DNA of 64,000 bases from Planctomycetia bacterium (GCA_005799495.1 SYGP01000006.1:31675-95674); one strand, 5' to 3'; numbered from the stretch's first letter, positions 53,051 through 62,365 are shown. Program-made: numbers and translations. The notes: generated by a model not told the origin, from the sequence alone.

Positions 53051-53467
53051 TCAGGCGGGTTTCGCCGCACCAGTCGTCGCGGCGGAACCTGCCTGCAACT
53101 TGGCGGCTACGAAACTCACGAGACTGCCGACGGTGAAGATCTCGGAAACCTTCTCCAGCTTCGGGTTCTTCGCGAACTCGGAGAAGTCGACATGCGGCAT
53201 GCGCTCGCGCAGCAGTGCCAAGCCAGCTGCGTTCACGACGCCGTCCTGCACATACTTGGGATCATTGATGTTGTCGGGAAAGAGTTCCCCTTGACCGATC
53301 TTGAACCCGAATGCCTTCTCGATGCGGAACACGATGTCCAAGAAGTCAATCGACTCGGCGTGCAGATCCGTTGTCAGGCGCGCCTCCATCGTGACTTCTT
53401 CCTCGTCCACGCCGAGCGCATCCACGAGTACGGTGCGAACTTTGCCGAAAATGTCGTCCTGATTCAT
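53051..53467 (-). CDS. Acyl carrier protein, long form
   Basis: 138 residues, against about 78 for ordinary ACP. The phosphopantetheine site is Ser39 in DLHAESIDFLDIVF (the usual DSL is ESI). The helices I and II match the family; the extra residues form an insertion (about 60-115) before the last helix, with GVVNAAGLALLRERMPHVDF. The ATG overlaps the stop of hotdog copy 1 as ATGA and the next hotdog gene follows at 25 bases. It probably carries acyl chains for the two hotdog proteins. A special lipid or envelope acyl chain is the inferred role; there is no ketosynthase in the window. Confidence 0.85.
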   Translation of the reverse strand: MNQDDIFGKVRTVLVDALGVDEEEVTMEARLTTDLHAESIDFLDIVFRIEKAFGFKIGQGELFPDNINDPKYVQDGVVNAAGLALLRERMPHVDFSEFAKNPKLEKVSEIFTVGSLVSFVAAKLQAGSAATTGAAKPA

Positions 53468-53916
53468 TGCTGCAGACCTCCTGTCATGCGTTCCTGACCC
53501 AACCGAACCGTTCGCATTGTAAAGCGTCCGCTCGCTGCTGCGCCGGGCAGCGCCTCGGCACTGCCCGCACGCACGACGGATGCGCTTCCACGGAACACCA
53601 CCGTTCCATCACTTTCGACCTTGTCCAGCACCGCCTCACTGCGCAGCGAGTCGCCCGGGCGGACAAAGTTGCCGTACCTCAGCGCCCGAACGCCACCAAG
53701 CACCATGCGCACGGGCTCACGACCCGCCGCCCGGTCCCGCGCCACGAGCGCAAGGCGGGCAGTCTGAACGAGCGCTTCCAACATGAAAACCCCCGGGAGC
53801 ACCGGGAATCCCGGGAAGTGGTCCTGCAGATACTCCTCCGCCAGCGAGACCCCTTTGAGGGTGACGGCACGGTCTGGACCGCACTCGACCACCTGATCGA
53901 CATGACAGAAATGCAT
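53464..53916 (-). CDS. FabZ-like hotdog protein, copy 1
   Basis: 150 residues from ATG 53916. MHFCHVDQVVECG, TLKGVSLAEEYLQDHFPGF and PVLPGVFMLEALVQ (Glu47) match the FabZ hotdog fold, with HFPG and PGVF-x-x-EA as in dehydratases. The N-terminal catalytic HRYP motif is absent and replaced by an M-H start, as in copy 2. It leads the hotdog-ACP-hotdog unit, with TACCCT eight bases before the ATG. The two hotdogs share the VSLAEExLxxHF signature and may form a heteromer with the ACP between them. Substrate unknown. Confidence 0.78.
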   Translation of the reverse strand: MHFCHVDQVVECGPDRAVTLKGVSLAEEYLQDHFPGFPVLPGVFMLEALVQTARLALVARDRAAGREPVRMVLGGVRALRYGNFVRPGDSLRSEAVLDKVESDGTVVFRGSASVVRAGSAEALPGAAASGRFTMRTVRLGQERMTGGLQQ

Positions 53917-53924
53917 GCGTGGCA

Positions 53925-53930
53925 AGGGTA
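53925..53930 (-). promoter_or_regulatory. Candidate -10 box of the hotdog-ACP-hotdog unit
   Basis: TACCCT on the minus strand ends eight bases before ATG 53916; the divergent ftsK start is 52 bases away. Confidence 0.35.
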
Positions 53931-53948
53931 AGTGATTCAGCCGCGGCT

Positions 53949-53967
53949 GTCCTGCCGATAACAGGAC
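53949..53967 (+). promoter_or_regulatory. Inverted repeat touching the ftsK start codon
   Basis: GTCCTG (53949-53954) and CAGGAC (53962-53967) are perfect inverted repeats around a seven-base spacer (CCGATAA). The second arm ends one base before ATG 53969 and includes AGGA, the likely ribosome-binding bases. It could be an operator or an RNA hairpin that hides the ribosome-binding site. The spacing does not match a LexA box. Confidence 0.3.
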
Positions 53968-53968
53968 C

Positions 53969-56596
53969 ATGGCAAGGAAGTCGCCTCTGGCTATCGCACG
54001 CACGATCCCGTCCGCGGGTCTGCTCCCGCCCGCATCACTCACCCGCAAGAGCATCTGGCTCGCATGTGCAGCGATTTGGCTGTACCTCACCGCGAGCCTC
54101 GTCAGCTTCTCCTCGGCAGACTGGCCGAGCAATGCGGTCGCCGTGCAACACGATCCCCCACACAACTGGGGCGGTGTCGTTGGCGCAGTCACTGCATTCG
54201 GCCTCTATCAGGCACTCGGCGTCGGCATCTGGGTGCTCTTGCTGTGTGCTGGCTACGCACTCGGTGTGACCGCAACGGGGCGCTCGGTCGCGCACCCGAT
54301 CGTTCGATCGGTCGGTGCGTTCATCGCGATGCTCGCCATTTCCGTGGTCCACGCCTTGTGGCTACCTGGATTCGGCCCACTCGGCGGCGCCGAAGCCGGA
54401 CTGATCCCGATGTGGATGGCGGATCAGCTCTGGATGCGATTCGGCGCGCTCGGTGCCAACATCTTCGCGCTCGCGGGGTGCCTGATCGGCTTTGTCGTCG
54501 CGGTGGATGAACTGGTCTTTGCACTGCCTGGAGCGCTTGTGCGGGCAATCGAAGCGCTCGATCCCGTGTGGAAGTTCGATTACCGCGGTGCAGTCGGAAG
54601 TCTTTTTGGTGCGGGTCGGCGCGGTTCGCTGCAGCCAATTCCCGTTGGCGGCGTAGAGACTGATTGCCCAGACCTTGGGGCGGATGGCGATGGAAATGGG
54701 AAGGTTTCTGCGGAAACCACGCTTGACCGCCGCCGCCGACTGATCCGGGGAAACCGGGCAGCGGCGGCCGCGGCGAGCCGGGGAACGGTTCTTGAAGTGA
54801 ACGAGGATGACGAGGCGGGCGAGGCATACGCCGAAGGCGATGAACGCGATGCGGGCGATGCGGACGATGCTGAAGTCAACGACGCGACCGCTGTGGAGAC
54901 CGACGCGGAGGATGTGGAAGTTCCCGCGACTGAATCCACGCGCCAGGCTCTCACCGCCGAAGAACTTCGGGAAAAAATTGCGAAAATGCCCGTTCGGATG
55001 GCCAGCGGCGCGAAGGTGATCGCGCGCGATGAGGACATCCCGCGCGAAGTGGACTACACGGGCTACACCTTCCCGACGCTCGATCTCCTCGATGTGCCGG
55101 AAGAGAACTTCTCGCAGCGCATGGAGCAGTTCGTGCGTGAGCAGGCTGGGCTGCTGACAGAGACGCTGCAGACCTACGAGATCGAGGGTGAAGTGGTCGG
55201 CATCGAGAGCGGGCCGGTGGTGACGCTGTACTCGGTTGAGCTCGCGCCAGGAACGCGCGTGGCACGACTCGACACCATCTCGAAGGACATCGCCCGCGCA
55301 CTGAAGGCTCCCAACATACGCATCATCCCCAACATGACGGGCAAGTCGGCGATCGGCATCGAAGTACCCAACCGCGAGAAGGAGAAGGTGCGTCTGCGCG
55401 AACTCATGTCGAGCGGGCATGCCGAGGGAATGCGGCTGCCCATGTTCCTCGGCAAGGACAGTGCGGGCGAACCGCTCGTGCTCGATCTGGCCAAGATGCC
55501 TCACATGCTCATCGCCGGCACCACGGGATCGGGCAAGTCGGTGTGCATGAACAGCATCATCATGAGTTGGGTTTACACCAAGCGGCCGGACGAGCTGAAG
55601 TTGGTGCTCGTCGATCCCAAGATGGTGGAGATGAGCCAGTTCGCAGACATCCCACACTTGATGGCGCCCGTGGTCACGGACATGAACCAGGCGGCCGGCA
55701 TCCTCGAATGGACCGTCTCTCGGATGGAGGAGCGCTATGAACTCTTCCGCAACACAGGTGTGCGCGACATTCTGGGCTACAACAGCCTTGGCGAGGAGGC
55801 GATCTTTGCCAAGCTGAACCCGCCCGACGATGCGGCGAAGGCCCGTATCCCAAAGAAGTTGCCGTACATGGTCTTCCTGATCGACGAGCTGGCCGACCTG
55901 ATGCTCACGAACAAGGAAGTGGAGACCCACATCGTGCGCATCGCCCAGAAGGCGCGCGCCGTGGGCATTCACCTCGTCCTCGCCACGCAGCGCCCCCAAG
56001 CCAATGTGGTGACTGGATTGATCAAGGCCAACATGCCCTGCCGCATCGGGTTCAAGGTTGCCAGCGGCATGGACAGCCGAATCGTGCTCGACCAGAAGGG
56101 CGCCGAACTGCTGCTCGGTCAGGGCGACATGATGGTTCTCACCCCAAGCGGAAGCGGCGAACTGCGGCGATGCCAAGGCACCCTCGTGACCGACCTCGAA
56201 ACCCGCAAGGTGGTGAATTTCCTGAAGGATGTGGCGGCCCCGAGCTTCGAGCGAAGTCTCCTTGCCGTCAAGAGTTCCACGCAGGGCGACCCCACCGAAG
56301 GTGGCGATATCGACTCCAACGAACGCGACCCCCTCTTCGACAAGGCGGTCGACATTCTCATCGAAACGGGGCGGGGATCGGTCAGCCTCCTCCAGCGGCG
56401 CCTTGCCATCGGGTACGGGCGCGCCTCACGCCTCGTCGACCAGATGTCGCTCGCAGGCATCCTGTCCGATCACAAGGGATCGGTCGCGCGCGAGGTGCTG
56501 ATCACCTCCGACGACTGGGACCGCATGAAGCAAATCGAGGCGAACGACGACGGGGAGTCCGATGGGTTGACGGTCGAGCCGGTGGACGAGGAGTGA
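53969..56596 (+). CDS. ftsK: DNA translocase FtsK
   Basis: 875 residues. Four to five membrane helices (about 28-190) are followed by an acidic linker (about 240-325) and the motor: alpha/beta parts with VVTLYSVELAPGTRVARL, Walker A (AGTTGSGKS, about 515-523), Walker B (LIDELADLM), and the conserved ATQRPQANVVTGLIKANMPCRI. The gamma winged-helix domain follows (DILIETGRGSVSLLQRRLAIGYGRASRLVDQM), which reads oriented DNA motifs in the terminus. It clears DNA from the division septum and helps dimer resolution. The linker is shorter than in E. coli. The gene stands alone, divergent from the hotdog-ACP unit; the giant gene follows 169 bases on. Confidence 0.96.
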   Translation: MARKSPLAIARTIPSAGLLPPASLTRKSIWLACAAIWLYLTASLVSFSSADWPSNAVAVQHDPPHNWGGVVGAVTAFGLYQALGVGIWVLLLCAGYALGVTATGRSVAHPIVRSVGAFIAMLAISVVHALWLPGFGPLGGAEAGLIPMWMADQLWMRFGALGANIFALAGCLIGFVVAVDELVFALPGALVRAIEALDPVWKFDYRGAVGSLFGAGRRGSLQPIPVGGVETDCPDLGADGDGNGKVSAETTLDRRRRLIRGNRAAAAAASRGTVLEVNEDDEAGEAYAEGDERDAGDADDAEVNDATAVETDAEDVEVPATESTRQALTAEELREKIAKMPVRMASGAKVIARDEDIPREVDYTGYTFPTLDLLDVPEENFSQRMEQFVREQAGLLTETLQTYEIEGEVVGIESGPVVTLYSVELAPGTRVARLDTISKDIARALKAPNIRIIPNMTGKSAIGIEVPNREKEKVRLRELMSSGHAEGMRLPMFLGKDSAGEPLVLDLAKMPHMLIAGTTGSGKSVCMNSIIMSWVYTKRPDELKLVLVDPKMVEMSQFADIPHLMAPVVTDMNQAAGILEWTVSRMEERYELFRNTGVRDILGYNSLGEEAIFAKLNPPDDAAKARIPKKLPYMVFLIDELADLMLTNKEVETHIVRIAQKARAVGIHLVLATQRPQANVVTGLIKANMPCRIGFKVASGMDSRIVLDQKGAELLLGQGDMMVLTPSGSGELRRCQGTLVTDLETRKVVNFLKDVAAPSFERSLLAVKSSTQGDPTEGGDIDSNERDPLFDKAVDILIETGRGSVSLLQRRLAIGYGRASRLVDQMSLAGILSDHKGSVAREVLITSDDWDRMKQIEANDDGESDGLTVEPVDEE

Positions 56597-56627
56597 CCTG
56601 ACTTCCGCCGTTTTTGTGCGGGTGCCC

Positions 56628-56655
56628 TTGCGAAATCTGCTGCATCGTGTGTAAT
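56628..56655 (+). promoter_or_regulatory. Candidate sigma-70-type promoter of the giant gene
   Basis: TTGCGA (56628-56633), 16 bases, then TGTAAT (56650-56655). It lies in the 169-base gap between ftsK and the giant gene, and the gene has a GGAAGG ribosome-binding site near its ATG. Nothing else stands out in the gap apart from a weak CCGC/GCGG hairpin just after ftsK. Confidence 0.35.
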
Positions 56656-56765
56656 GCCGCCGTTCGGCTGCGGCTCGCCTGCGAATGCCTGCAGCGGGGA
56701 ACGGATTCCCTGCAACGGCCTTTGGAGAAACGACCAGGCGCGCCAACCCACGGAAGGGTGGCTCC

Positions 56766-59700
56766 ATGATTGCACATCAGAAGACAGTGAAGTCGGCGCA
56801 CTACGACCTGCGTCGTCAGGATGGTTCGCTGCATACGGGACTGACGCCAGCGGATATCCGCGCGATGGCTCAGCGCGGCGATCTCTTCAGCGACGACATG
56901 CTCTGCCGTGAGGGCGACGATCGTTGGCGCCCTGCCGCGTCACTCGCGGGCATCTCGGTCCAGCAGCGCGTTCCAGTGGCGCCGACAGTCGCTGCCCCCG
57001 CTGTTGTACCCGTAGTGGTGCCTCCATCTGCGCCGGCGACCCAGCCAGACCCGAAACTGGACCAACTCGAGGATGCGGTCGTTGCCGCGGAGCAGCGTGC
57101 GACCCAACTGCAGATTGCCCTCGACCGCGTGATGGAGCAGCACGATGGACTCCGCGATCAGGTCGCGGAGCACGCGTCCATCGTTCAGCGCCTGCACGGT
57201 GAGATCGAACAGCATGAGAACGCGCGCGCGGCGCTCGAAGAGCATCTGCATCAGGCGCATGCGGCGAGTGATCATGCGAACGCCCTCGCGCAGGAAGCCG
57301 CTCGCCTCCGGGCGGAGTGCGCCAAACTCCACGACCGCTGCGATGCGGCGGAGCGCGAGGCGGCACATGCGCAAGGTGCCGAGCAGCGGCTCGAGCACAC
57401 CATTGCCGGACTGCAGGCCGAACTCGCATCCTCGCTCGAGCGAGCCTCCGTCGGTGACCAGGAGGCGACTCGACTTCGTTCCGCCATCGAGGATCTCGAC
57501 GCTCAGCTGCTTCGCGCCAAAGCGGAAGTGGCGGCCCAACAGACGAGTGTTTCGCACCATGCGATCGACGATCTCCACCGGCAACTCGAAGCATCGCGGG
57601 CAGCGGCGGCTGCGGCCGAATCGGACCGCGAACAATTGCTCGAATCCTTGAGTAACGCGCAGAATGCCCTGCGCACTTCCGATGATCTTCGGCGCGCGCT
57701 TGAGAAGACCCTCGGAGCGCTCAAGTCGTCCACCAGCAGTCACGGCGCCGAACTCGCGGCCGCACGACAATCGGCAGGCGAGGCGCACGCAGCGCTCGCG
57801 GCAATGGCGGCGCGCGTGGAGGGAGCCGAAACCGCTGCCGACAGCGCACGCCGTGCCCTGCTCGAGCAGGCAGAACGCGTGCGCGCGGCGACTGCTTCGC
57901 ACGATGCGGCGGTCGTGGCGCGTGACGCTGCCATCGCCGACCGCGACCACGCGCTTGCCGAACGCGACTCCACGCGGCTCGCCGTCGGTGCAACGCAGGT
58001 GGACCTGTTGGCTGCACGCCGCGCCATCGATTCGCTCCGCCAAGAACTGGAGTCTGCGCGAACCGCGATTGCAGATCAAACCGCGCGTGCGTGCGGGTTG
58101 GAGCGTTCCGTGGCGGATACGCAGTCGGTCGCCGATGGCTTGCGCAGCGAGCGCGACGAGGCTCGTGTGGCGGTGGACGCCCTGCAACGACACGCGGATG
58201 CACTTCGCGCACGGCTAACCGATCGGGAGCGTGATGCGGAGGCGCTGCAGGAGCGGTTGACTGGGGCCGATGCGCTCGCTGCCATGCTGCGCGAGGAGCA
58301 TGAGGCTGCGCGAATGCAGGGCACGCAACTCGCCGACGAACTTCGGTCGGCGCAGCAGCAGCGGGCCGATCTGGCGGCGCGTACCGCATCGCTCGAACGC
58401 GAAGTCGCGGATGAGCGCGCCAAGGTGGTGGCGCGGGACGAACTCATCTTCCGCGATTCGCTCCGTGCGGAGGAGCGCGAGCGGGAAAACCGCCAACTTC
58501 AGGCGGACATCGCGCAGTTGCGCGCGGACCTTTCTGCGCAGCATCGCCGTGCGGATGACGCCGACGGACAGTGTGCGGCCCTGCAGCGGGACCTGCATGA
58601 AGCGCGCTGCCAGGCTGCCGATCAGGCGGAGAGGCTGACCGCGGCGGCTCGGGACGCCGAGGAACTCTCGATGAAGGAAGCGGCTGCGCGTGCCTCGCTC
58701 TTGGCAGCGACCCGCGAGCGCGACGAACTCTCGGCGGCGTTCTCCTCTGCGCAGGCAGCGTTGGCAGCGCGCGAGCAGCAAGTTGCGGCAGAACGCGGCC
58801 TTCGCGATCAGGCGGAAGGAAGTTCACGGCAACTCCTGGCGAGCTATGAAAAGTTGGCGGAGGAGACGAGCCGCCGCATCGCTGACCTCGAGGTGAAGAT
58901 CGCTTCGGCCGCTCATGAGATCCAAGCGGGTCTTGCCCGCGAGTCGCAGGCTGCCGCGGCCCTCAACGCCGCACAGGGCGAGACGCAGGCCCTGCAGCAG
59001 AAGCTCACCGCGGCCGCCGAGCAGCGAAGCGCGCTGACACGCGACCGTGATTCCTTCGCCAAGCGCGCCTCCGCGGAGGCTGCTGCCCGCGCGGCTGCGG
59101 AGGACAAGATCACCGCTGCACAGGAGCGTGCGCGTCAAGCCGAGCGTGAGGGACGCAGCGTTCAAGAACGCGCGGTCCAAGCTGCCATGATTGCGCTGAC
59201 TGGCGCGCGCCAACGCATCGGTGATGACTACACGAAGTCACTTGCGGAGATCGAGGTGCTCGAGCAACTGGTTGCCGAGTCGACTCGCCAACTGATCGCA
59301 TCGGGCAGCGAGGTTCCAGGCATTCCGCTGATGCCGCGCGAAGCGATGGCGAAGGCAGCCGCCGATGCTCGCGCCGCTGCCGATGCGGCCGCACTGCTTG
59401 CTCACGCTGCGGCGGCGCGTCCAGCCGCTGCAGCGGCAGCACCAGCCGCCTTGCCCACACCGAAGTACGAGCCGCCTTCGGCACCACAGGGCAGTTTCCG
59501 AATGGTGGATGGACTGGATGATGACTCCGCGCGCCGATCTTCTCGCGTGGGTTCGACTGCACACACTGCCACCACCGCACGCGCAGGCGGTGCCCGCGAA
59601 CGCGTCTCGCAACCACGCACGCAGTCTTCATCGGCATCGTCCGATGATGACTCCTCTTCAAGCACCGCCAGACCGCCCGCGCAACCTCCGCCTGCGGTTC

Positions 59701-61898
59701 CGTCATCGGCTGCTCGTACGCCGTCGGTCGACGAGCTTTGGATCGACGAACACTGCTCGGTCAGCGCGGTGGAGCCCCCTGCATCTGCTGCGGGCATCAC
59801 CGCCCTGACCGCGCTCGGCGTACTCGTCACGGCATCCCTCGCCGCCACGCCACTGCTCGCGCAGATGGATCTGCGGCGAGCGTTCCTCCAGATCGTCGCA
59901 TGGCTGCTGATCCTCCCCGCGCTTGCAGCGTCCGTGCAGTGGACCGCATCGCGGTGCACCCCGGTCCTGGCCCGCCGCATCCCGCAGATCGCCGGTGCAT
60001 CGCTCGTCTGGACGCCGCTCTGCACACTCTTCCTTTCCTCGCAACCCGTGCTCGGCGCACTGTTCCTCGTCCCACTGCTGGTGCTGCCGTGGCTGCTCGT
60101 CTATGCGGCCTGGCCAGATCCAATCCTGTGCGCCACGATGTCCACCGCGCGCGCGATCGAAGAAGCCCTGGCGAACCGTGAACGCGCGGCGCGTGCATAC
60201 TCGGGAACGCTGCTTGCCGCCGCTGCGCTCTGCCTTCTGGTGCCGACGGCCGCGGCAACTGCTCCACTCATCCGAATCCCCGCGGGCGCGATTGCATTTG
60301 GAGCGCTCTTTCTTGCCGGTCTTCTCGTCTCAATCCGATCGATGCGCCCTTGGGCACAGACCGCGGCATGGGCCGCGTTGCTCGCCACAGCAGCGCTGCT
60401 TGCGCAGGCGTATGCAACCGAGGCACTCTCGGGTGTGATGCGATCGCCATGGCCGTGGCTTGCACTCCTTTGCGCTTGGGGCGCGGTTGCCGCGACAACA
60501 CTCGTCGCCGCGTGCTCGGTGGAACGCTTCCGAGCTTCCGTCGAACGCAGCCGCGCCGATACCACGCCAGCGCTCGTTTCGCATGAACGCGTCTTCGCCG
60601 CCGTCACGATGGTGGCAAGTGCGTTCGCTCCGCTGCTGCCCGCCCTCGTGGGAACGCGCCTCGCAGCAGGTCGCTCGCGCCGCGCCGAGGCGCAGCTCCG
60701 AGCGTTCGCCAACTTCGAGGCATGGTCTGCACTGACCGCGGTGGTCATCGGCACCATCCATCTCATCTCCCCGTCGCTTTCGCTCGACGTGCTGCTCGCG
60801 GGAGTGATGATCTCGCATGCACTCCTGTGCCTTGGCTGTGCCGTCACCGTGGGGTGTGACCGATTCGTGCGCTGCCCATCGCTGTTGCCTGTCCTGCAGC
60901 CACCTGAAGGCGCCCTCGAACTTCCCGCGCCCATGGTCACCGTGCAGCGCACAGCGGAGGCATCCGCTCACCGACCGATCACGCACCCCTGCGGTACTAC
61001 GCCATGGGCGCTTGCGACGGTGCTGATTGGCTGTGCGGCGGTCGGCAGCATCAGTCGAAGCGCAGAGTGGACGATGCTGATGGGACCGATCGTCGGACTC
61101 GCTTGGTGGCTGCCGTCGCTGATCGCGGCTCGCTGCCGCCATGCGGACACGGTGATCGTGTCCGTTCTCTCGACTGGACTCCTTCTGCTCATGGCCGCAG
61201 CGGGTGCTGTCGTTCCATTCGATGGCGCGGACGACTCACGACCGCTCGTCATCGCAGCATGCATCGGAGCGTGCGGCGCATGGGCGCTCCTGACGGGATG
61301 GGCGTTCAAGGGCATGAGCCAACTGGCGTCGCTTGCCCGATCCAATATGGACGCCCTGGTGGACGCGGATGGCGATGCGCTGGCACCAAGCGAACTGCCT
61401 GCGGTGACCATGCGCCGCGCGTGGATGATGCGGCGAGTGATCATCGCCGCGAGTGTGATCCCAGTTGCAGCCTCGCTTCCGACCGCTCTCCCACACGCTT
61501 GGCCTCTGGCGATCACACTGCCGTGGATCTGCGCAGTGATCGCCGCGCTGCTGTGCACGCTCGTCGCGCTCGTCTCCACCCGCTGCGACCACGACCAACT
61601 CATCGCGCGCACGGGGCTCTTCGCTCGCGCGCTCGCCGCCGCGGCCGCAGTCGCGGTGATGCCGCTCTTCTTTGCTGCATCACAGTTCGGCGCACTGGAA
61701 GCGCTGCGGACGCAGCCTTGGGCAGCGTTTACCGCATTGACGGCACTCCTCGCCGCGGGCGTACTGTGGGCGCTCCGCCCCACCTCGCCATCGATCGAGG
61801 CGGAACGCACTGCCCGCGCACTCGCGCGGAACCGTCGTGCATCGTCCGGTCACGCACGGCAACGCAACACACACACGCTGGAGGAGTCACTGGCATGA
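56766..61898 (+). CDS. Giant coiled-coil and multi-pass membrane protein with N-terminal GYF-like domain
   Basis: 1710 residues from ATG 56766. Residues 8-60 (YDLRRQDGSLHTGLTPADIR, GDDRWRPAASLAGI) resemble a GYF_2-type domain. Residues about 100-870 are an almost unbroken Ala/Arg/Glu/Gln-rich coiled coil with heptad-like repeats, followed by a low-complexity Ala/Pro/Ser segment (about 870-1000). From about 1010 to 1680 follow a dozen or more hydrophobic helices (start GITALTALGVLVTASLAAT). The end is basic. There is no enzymatic motif. The deaminase start overlaps its stop as ATGA, so the two are coupled. A scaffold tying a membrane domain to a long cytoplasmic rod is the structural inference. 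Confidence 0.75.
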   Translation: MIAHQKTVKSAHYDLRRQDGSLHTGLTPADIRAMAQRGDLFSDDMLCREGDDRWRPAASLAGISVQQRVPVAPTVAAPAVVPVVVPPSAPATQPDPKLDQLEDAVVAAEQRATQLQIALDRVMEQHDGLRDQVAEHASIVQRLHGEIEQHENARAALEEHLHQAHAASDHANALAQEAARLRAECAKLHDRCDAAEREAAHAQGAEQRLEHTIAGLQAELASSLERASVGDQEATRLRSAIEDLDAQLLRAKAEVAAQQTSVSHHAIDDLHRQLEASRAAAAAAESDREQLLESLSNAQNALRTSDDLRRALEKTLGALKSSTSSHGAELAAARQSAGEAHAALAAMAARVEGAETAADSARRALLEQAERVRAATASHDAAVVARDAAIADRDHALAERDSTRLAVGATQVDLLAARRAIDSLRQELESARTAIADQTARACGLERSVADTQSVADGLRSERDEARVAVDALQRHADALRARLTDRERDAEALQERLTGADALAAMLREEHEAARMQGTQLADELRSAQQQRADLAARTASLEREVADERAKVVARDELIFRDSLRAEERERENRQLQADIAQLRADLSAQHRRADDADGQCAALQRDLHEARCQAADQAERLTAAARDAEELSMKEAAARASLLAATRERDELSAAFSSAQAALAAREQQVAAERGLRDQAEGSSRQLLASYEKLAEETSRRIADLEVKIASAAHEIQAGLARESQAAAALNAAQGETQALQQKLTAAAEQRSALTRDRDSFAKRASAEAAARAAAEDKITAAQERARQAEREGRSVQERAVQAAMIALTGARQRIGDDYTKSLAEIEVLEQLVAESTRQLIASGSEVPGIPLMPREAMAKAAADARAAADAAALLAHAAAARPAAAAAAPAALPTPKYEPPSAPQGSFRMVDGLDDDSARRSSRVGSTAHTATTARAGGARERVSQPRTQSSSASSDDDSSSSTARPPAQPPPAVPSSAARTPSVDELWIDEHCSVSAVEPPASAAGITALTALGVLVTASLAATPLLAQMDLRRAFLQIVAWLLILPALAASVQWTASRCTPVLARRIPQIAGASLVWTPLCTLFLSSQPVLGALFLVPLLVLPWLLVYAAWPDPILCATMSTARAIEEALANRERAARAYSGTLLAAAALCLLVPTAAATAPLIRIPAGAIAFGALFLAGLLVSIRSMRPWAQTAAWAALLATAALLAQAYATEALSGVMRSPWPWLALLCAWGAVAATTLVAACSVERFRASVERSRADTTPALVSHERVFAAVTMVASAFAPLLPALVGTRLAAGRSRRAEAQLRAFANFEAWSALTAVVIGTIHLISPSLSLDVLLAGVMISHALLCLGCAVTVGCDRFVRCPSLLPVLQPPEGALELPAPMVTVQRTAEASAHRPITHPCGTTPWALATVLIGCAAVGSISRSAEWTMLMGPIVGLAWWLPSLIAARCRHADTVIVSVLSTGLLLLMAAAGAVVPFDGADDSRPLVIAACIGACGAWALLTGWAFKGMSQLASLARSNMDALVDADGDALAPSELPAVTMRRAWMMRRVIIAASVIPVAASLPTALPHAWPLAITLPWICAVIAALLCTLVALVSTRCDHDQLIARTGLFARALAAAAAVAVMPLFFAASQFGALEALRTQPWAAFTALTALLAAGVLWALRPTSPSIEAERTARALARNRRASSGHARQRNTHTLEESLA

Positions 61899-62365
61899 CA
61901 ACCGATCCATCACCGCTGGACGCACGCGCGATCGCCGCGGGACTCGACGCAGCCATTGAGCAAGCGGAGAAAGGTTGGCGCGAGGGAGGCATTCCGATCG
62001 GCTCGGTCCTGCTCGATGCAGGCGGCACGATCGTGGCGCGCGGACACAACCAGCGCGTGCAGTCGGGCGATCCGACCGCTCACGCGGAGGTCGACTGCAT
62101 CCGCAAGGCGGGACGGCGCCGCGACTGGCGACGACTCACGCTGGTCTCCACGCTCTCACCCTGTCCCATGTGTTCTGGAACCGCGATCCTCTTCAAGATT
62201 CCGCGAGTGATCATCGGCGAAAATCGCACATTCCTCGGTGCAGAGGATTGGATGCGGCTGCAAGGCATTCAGTTGCAGGTGGTCGACGACTCCCGGTGCA
62301 TCGCATGGATGGAACGCCTGCAGCGTGAGAAGCCCGACTTGTGGGCTGAGGACATCGGCGACTGA
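61895..62365 (+). CDS. Yeast-type cytosine/nucleoside deaminase
   Basis: 156 residues from ATG 61895. Zinc ligands and the catalytic Glu are His63, Glu65, Cys90 and Cys93 (TAHAEVD, SPCPMC). The region after (SGTAILFKIPRVIIGENRTF and VVDDSRC) resembles fungal cytosine deaminase FCY1 more than TadA or CDA. It probably deaminates free bases such as cytosine, or related bases; TadA-type tRNA editing is less likely because the TadA signature is not seen. It overlaps the giant gene's stop as ATGA, which would couple translation. It converges on the epimerase gene with a four-base gap. Confidence 0.85.
   Translation: MTTDPSPLDARAIAAGLDAAIEQAEKGWREGGIPIGSVLLDAGGTIVARGHNQRVQSGDPTAHAEVDCIRKAGRRRDWRRLTLVSTLSPCPMCSGTAILFKIPRVIIGENRTFLGAEDWMRLQGIQLQVVDDSRCIAWMERLQREKPDLWAEDIGD

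Noticed and set aside
53945..53967. LexA box before ftsK
   Set aside because: CTGT and ACAG are present but separated by ten bases where the E. coli-type box has eight.
61895..62365. tRNA adenosine deaminase TadA
   Set aside because: Zinc motif is present but the region after it is closer to fungal cytosine deaminase; the TadA signature around the tRNA-binding segment is not seen.
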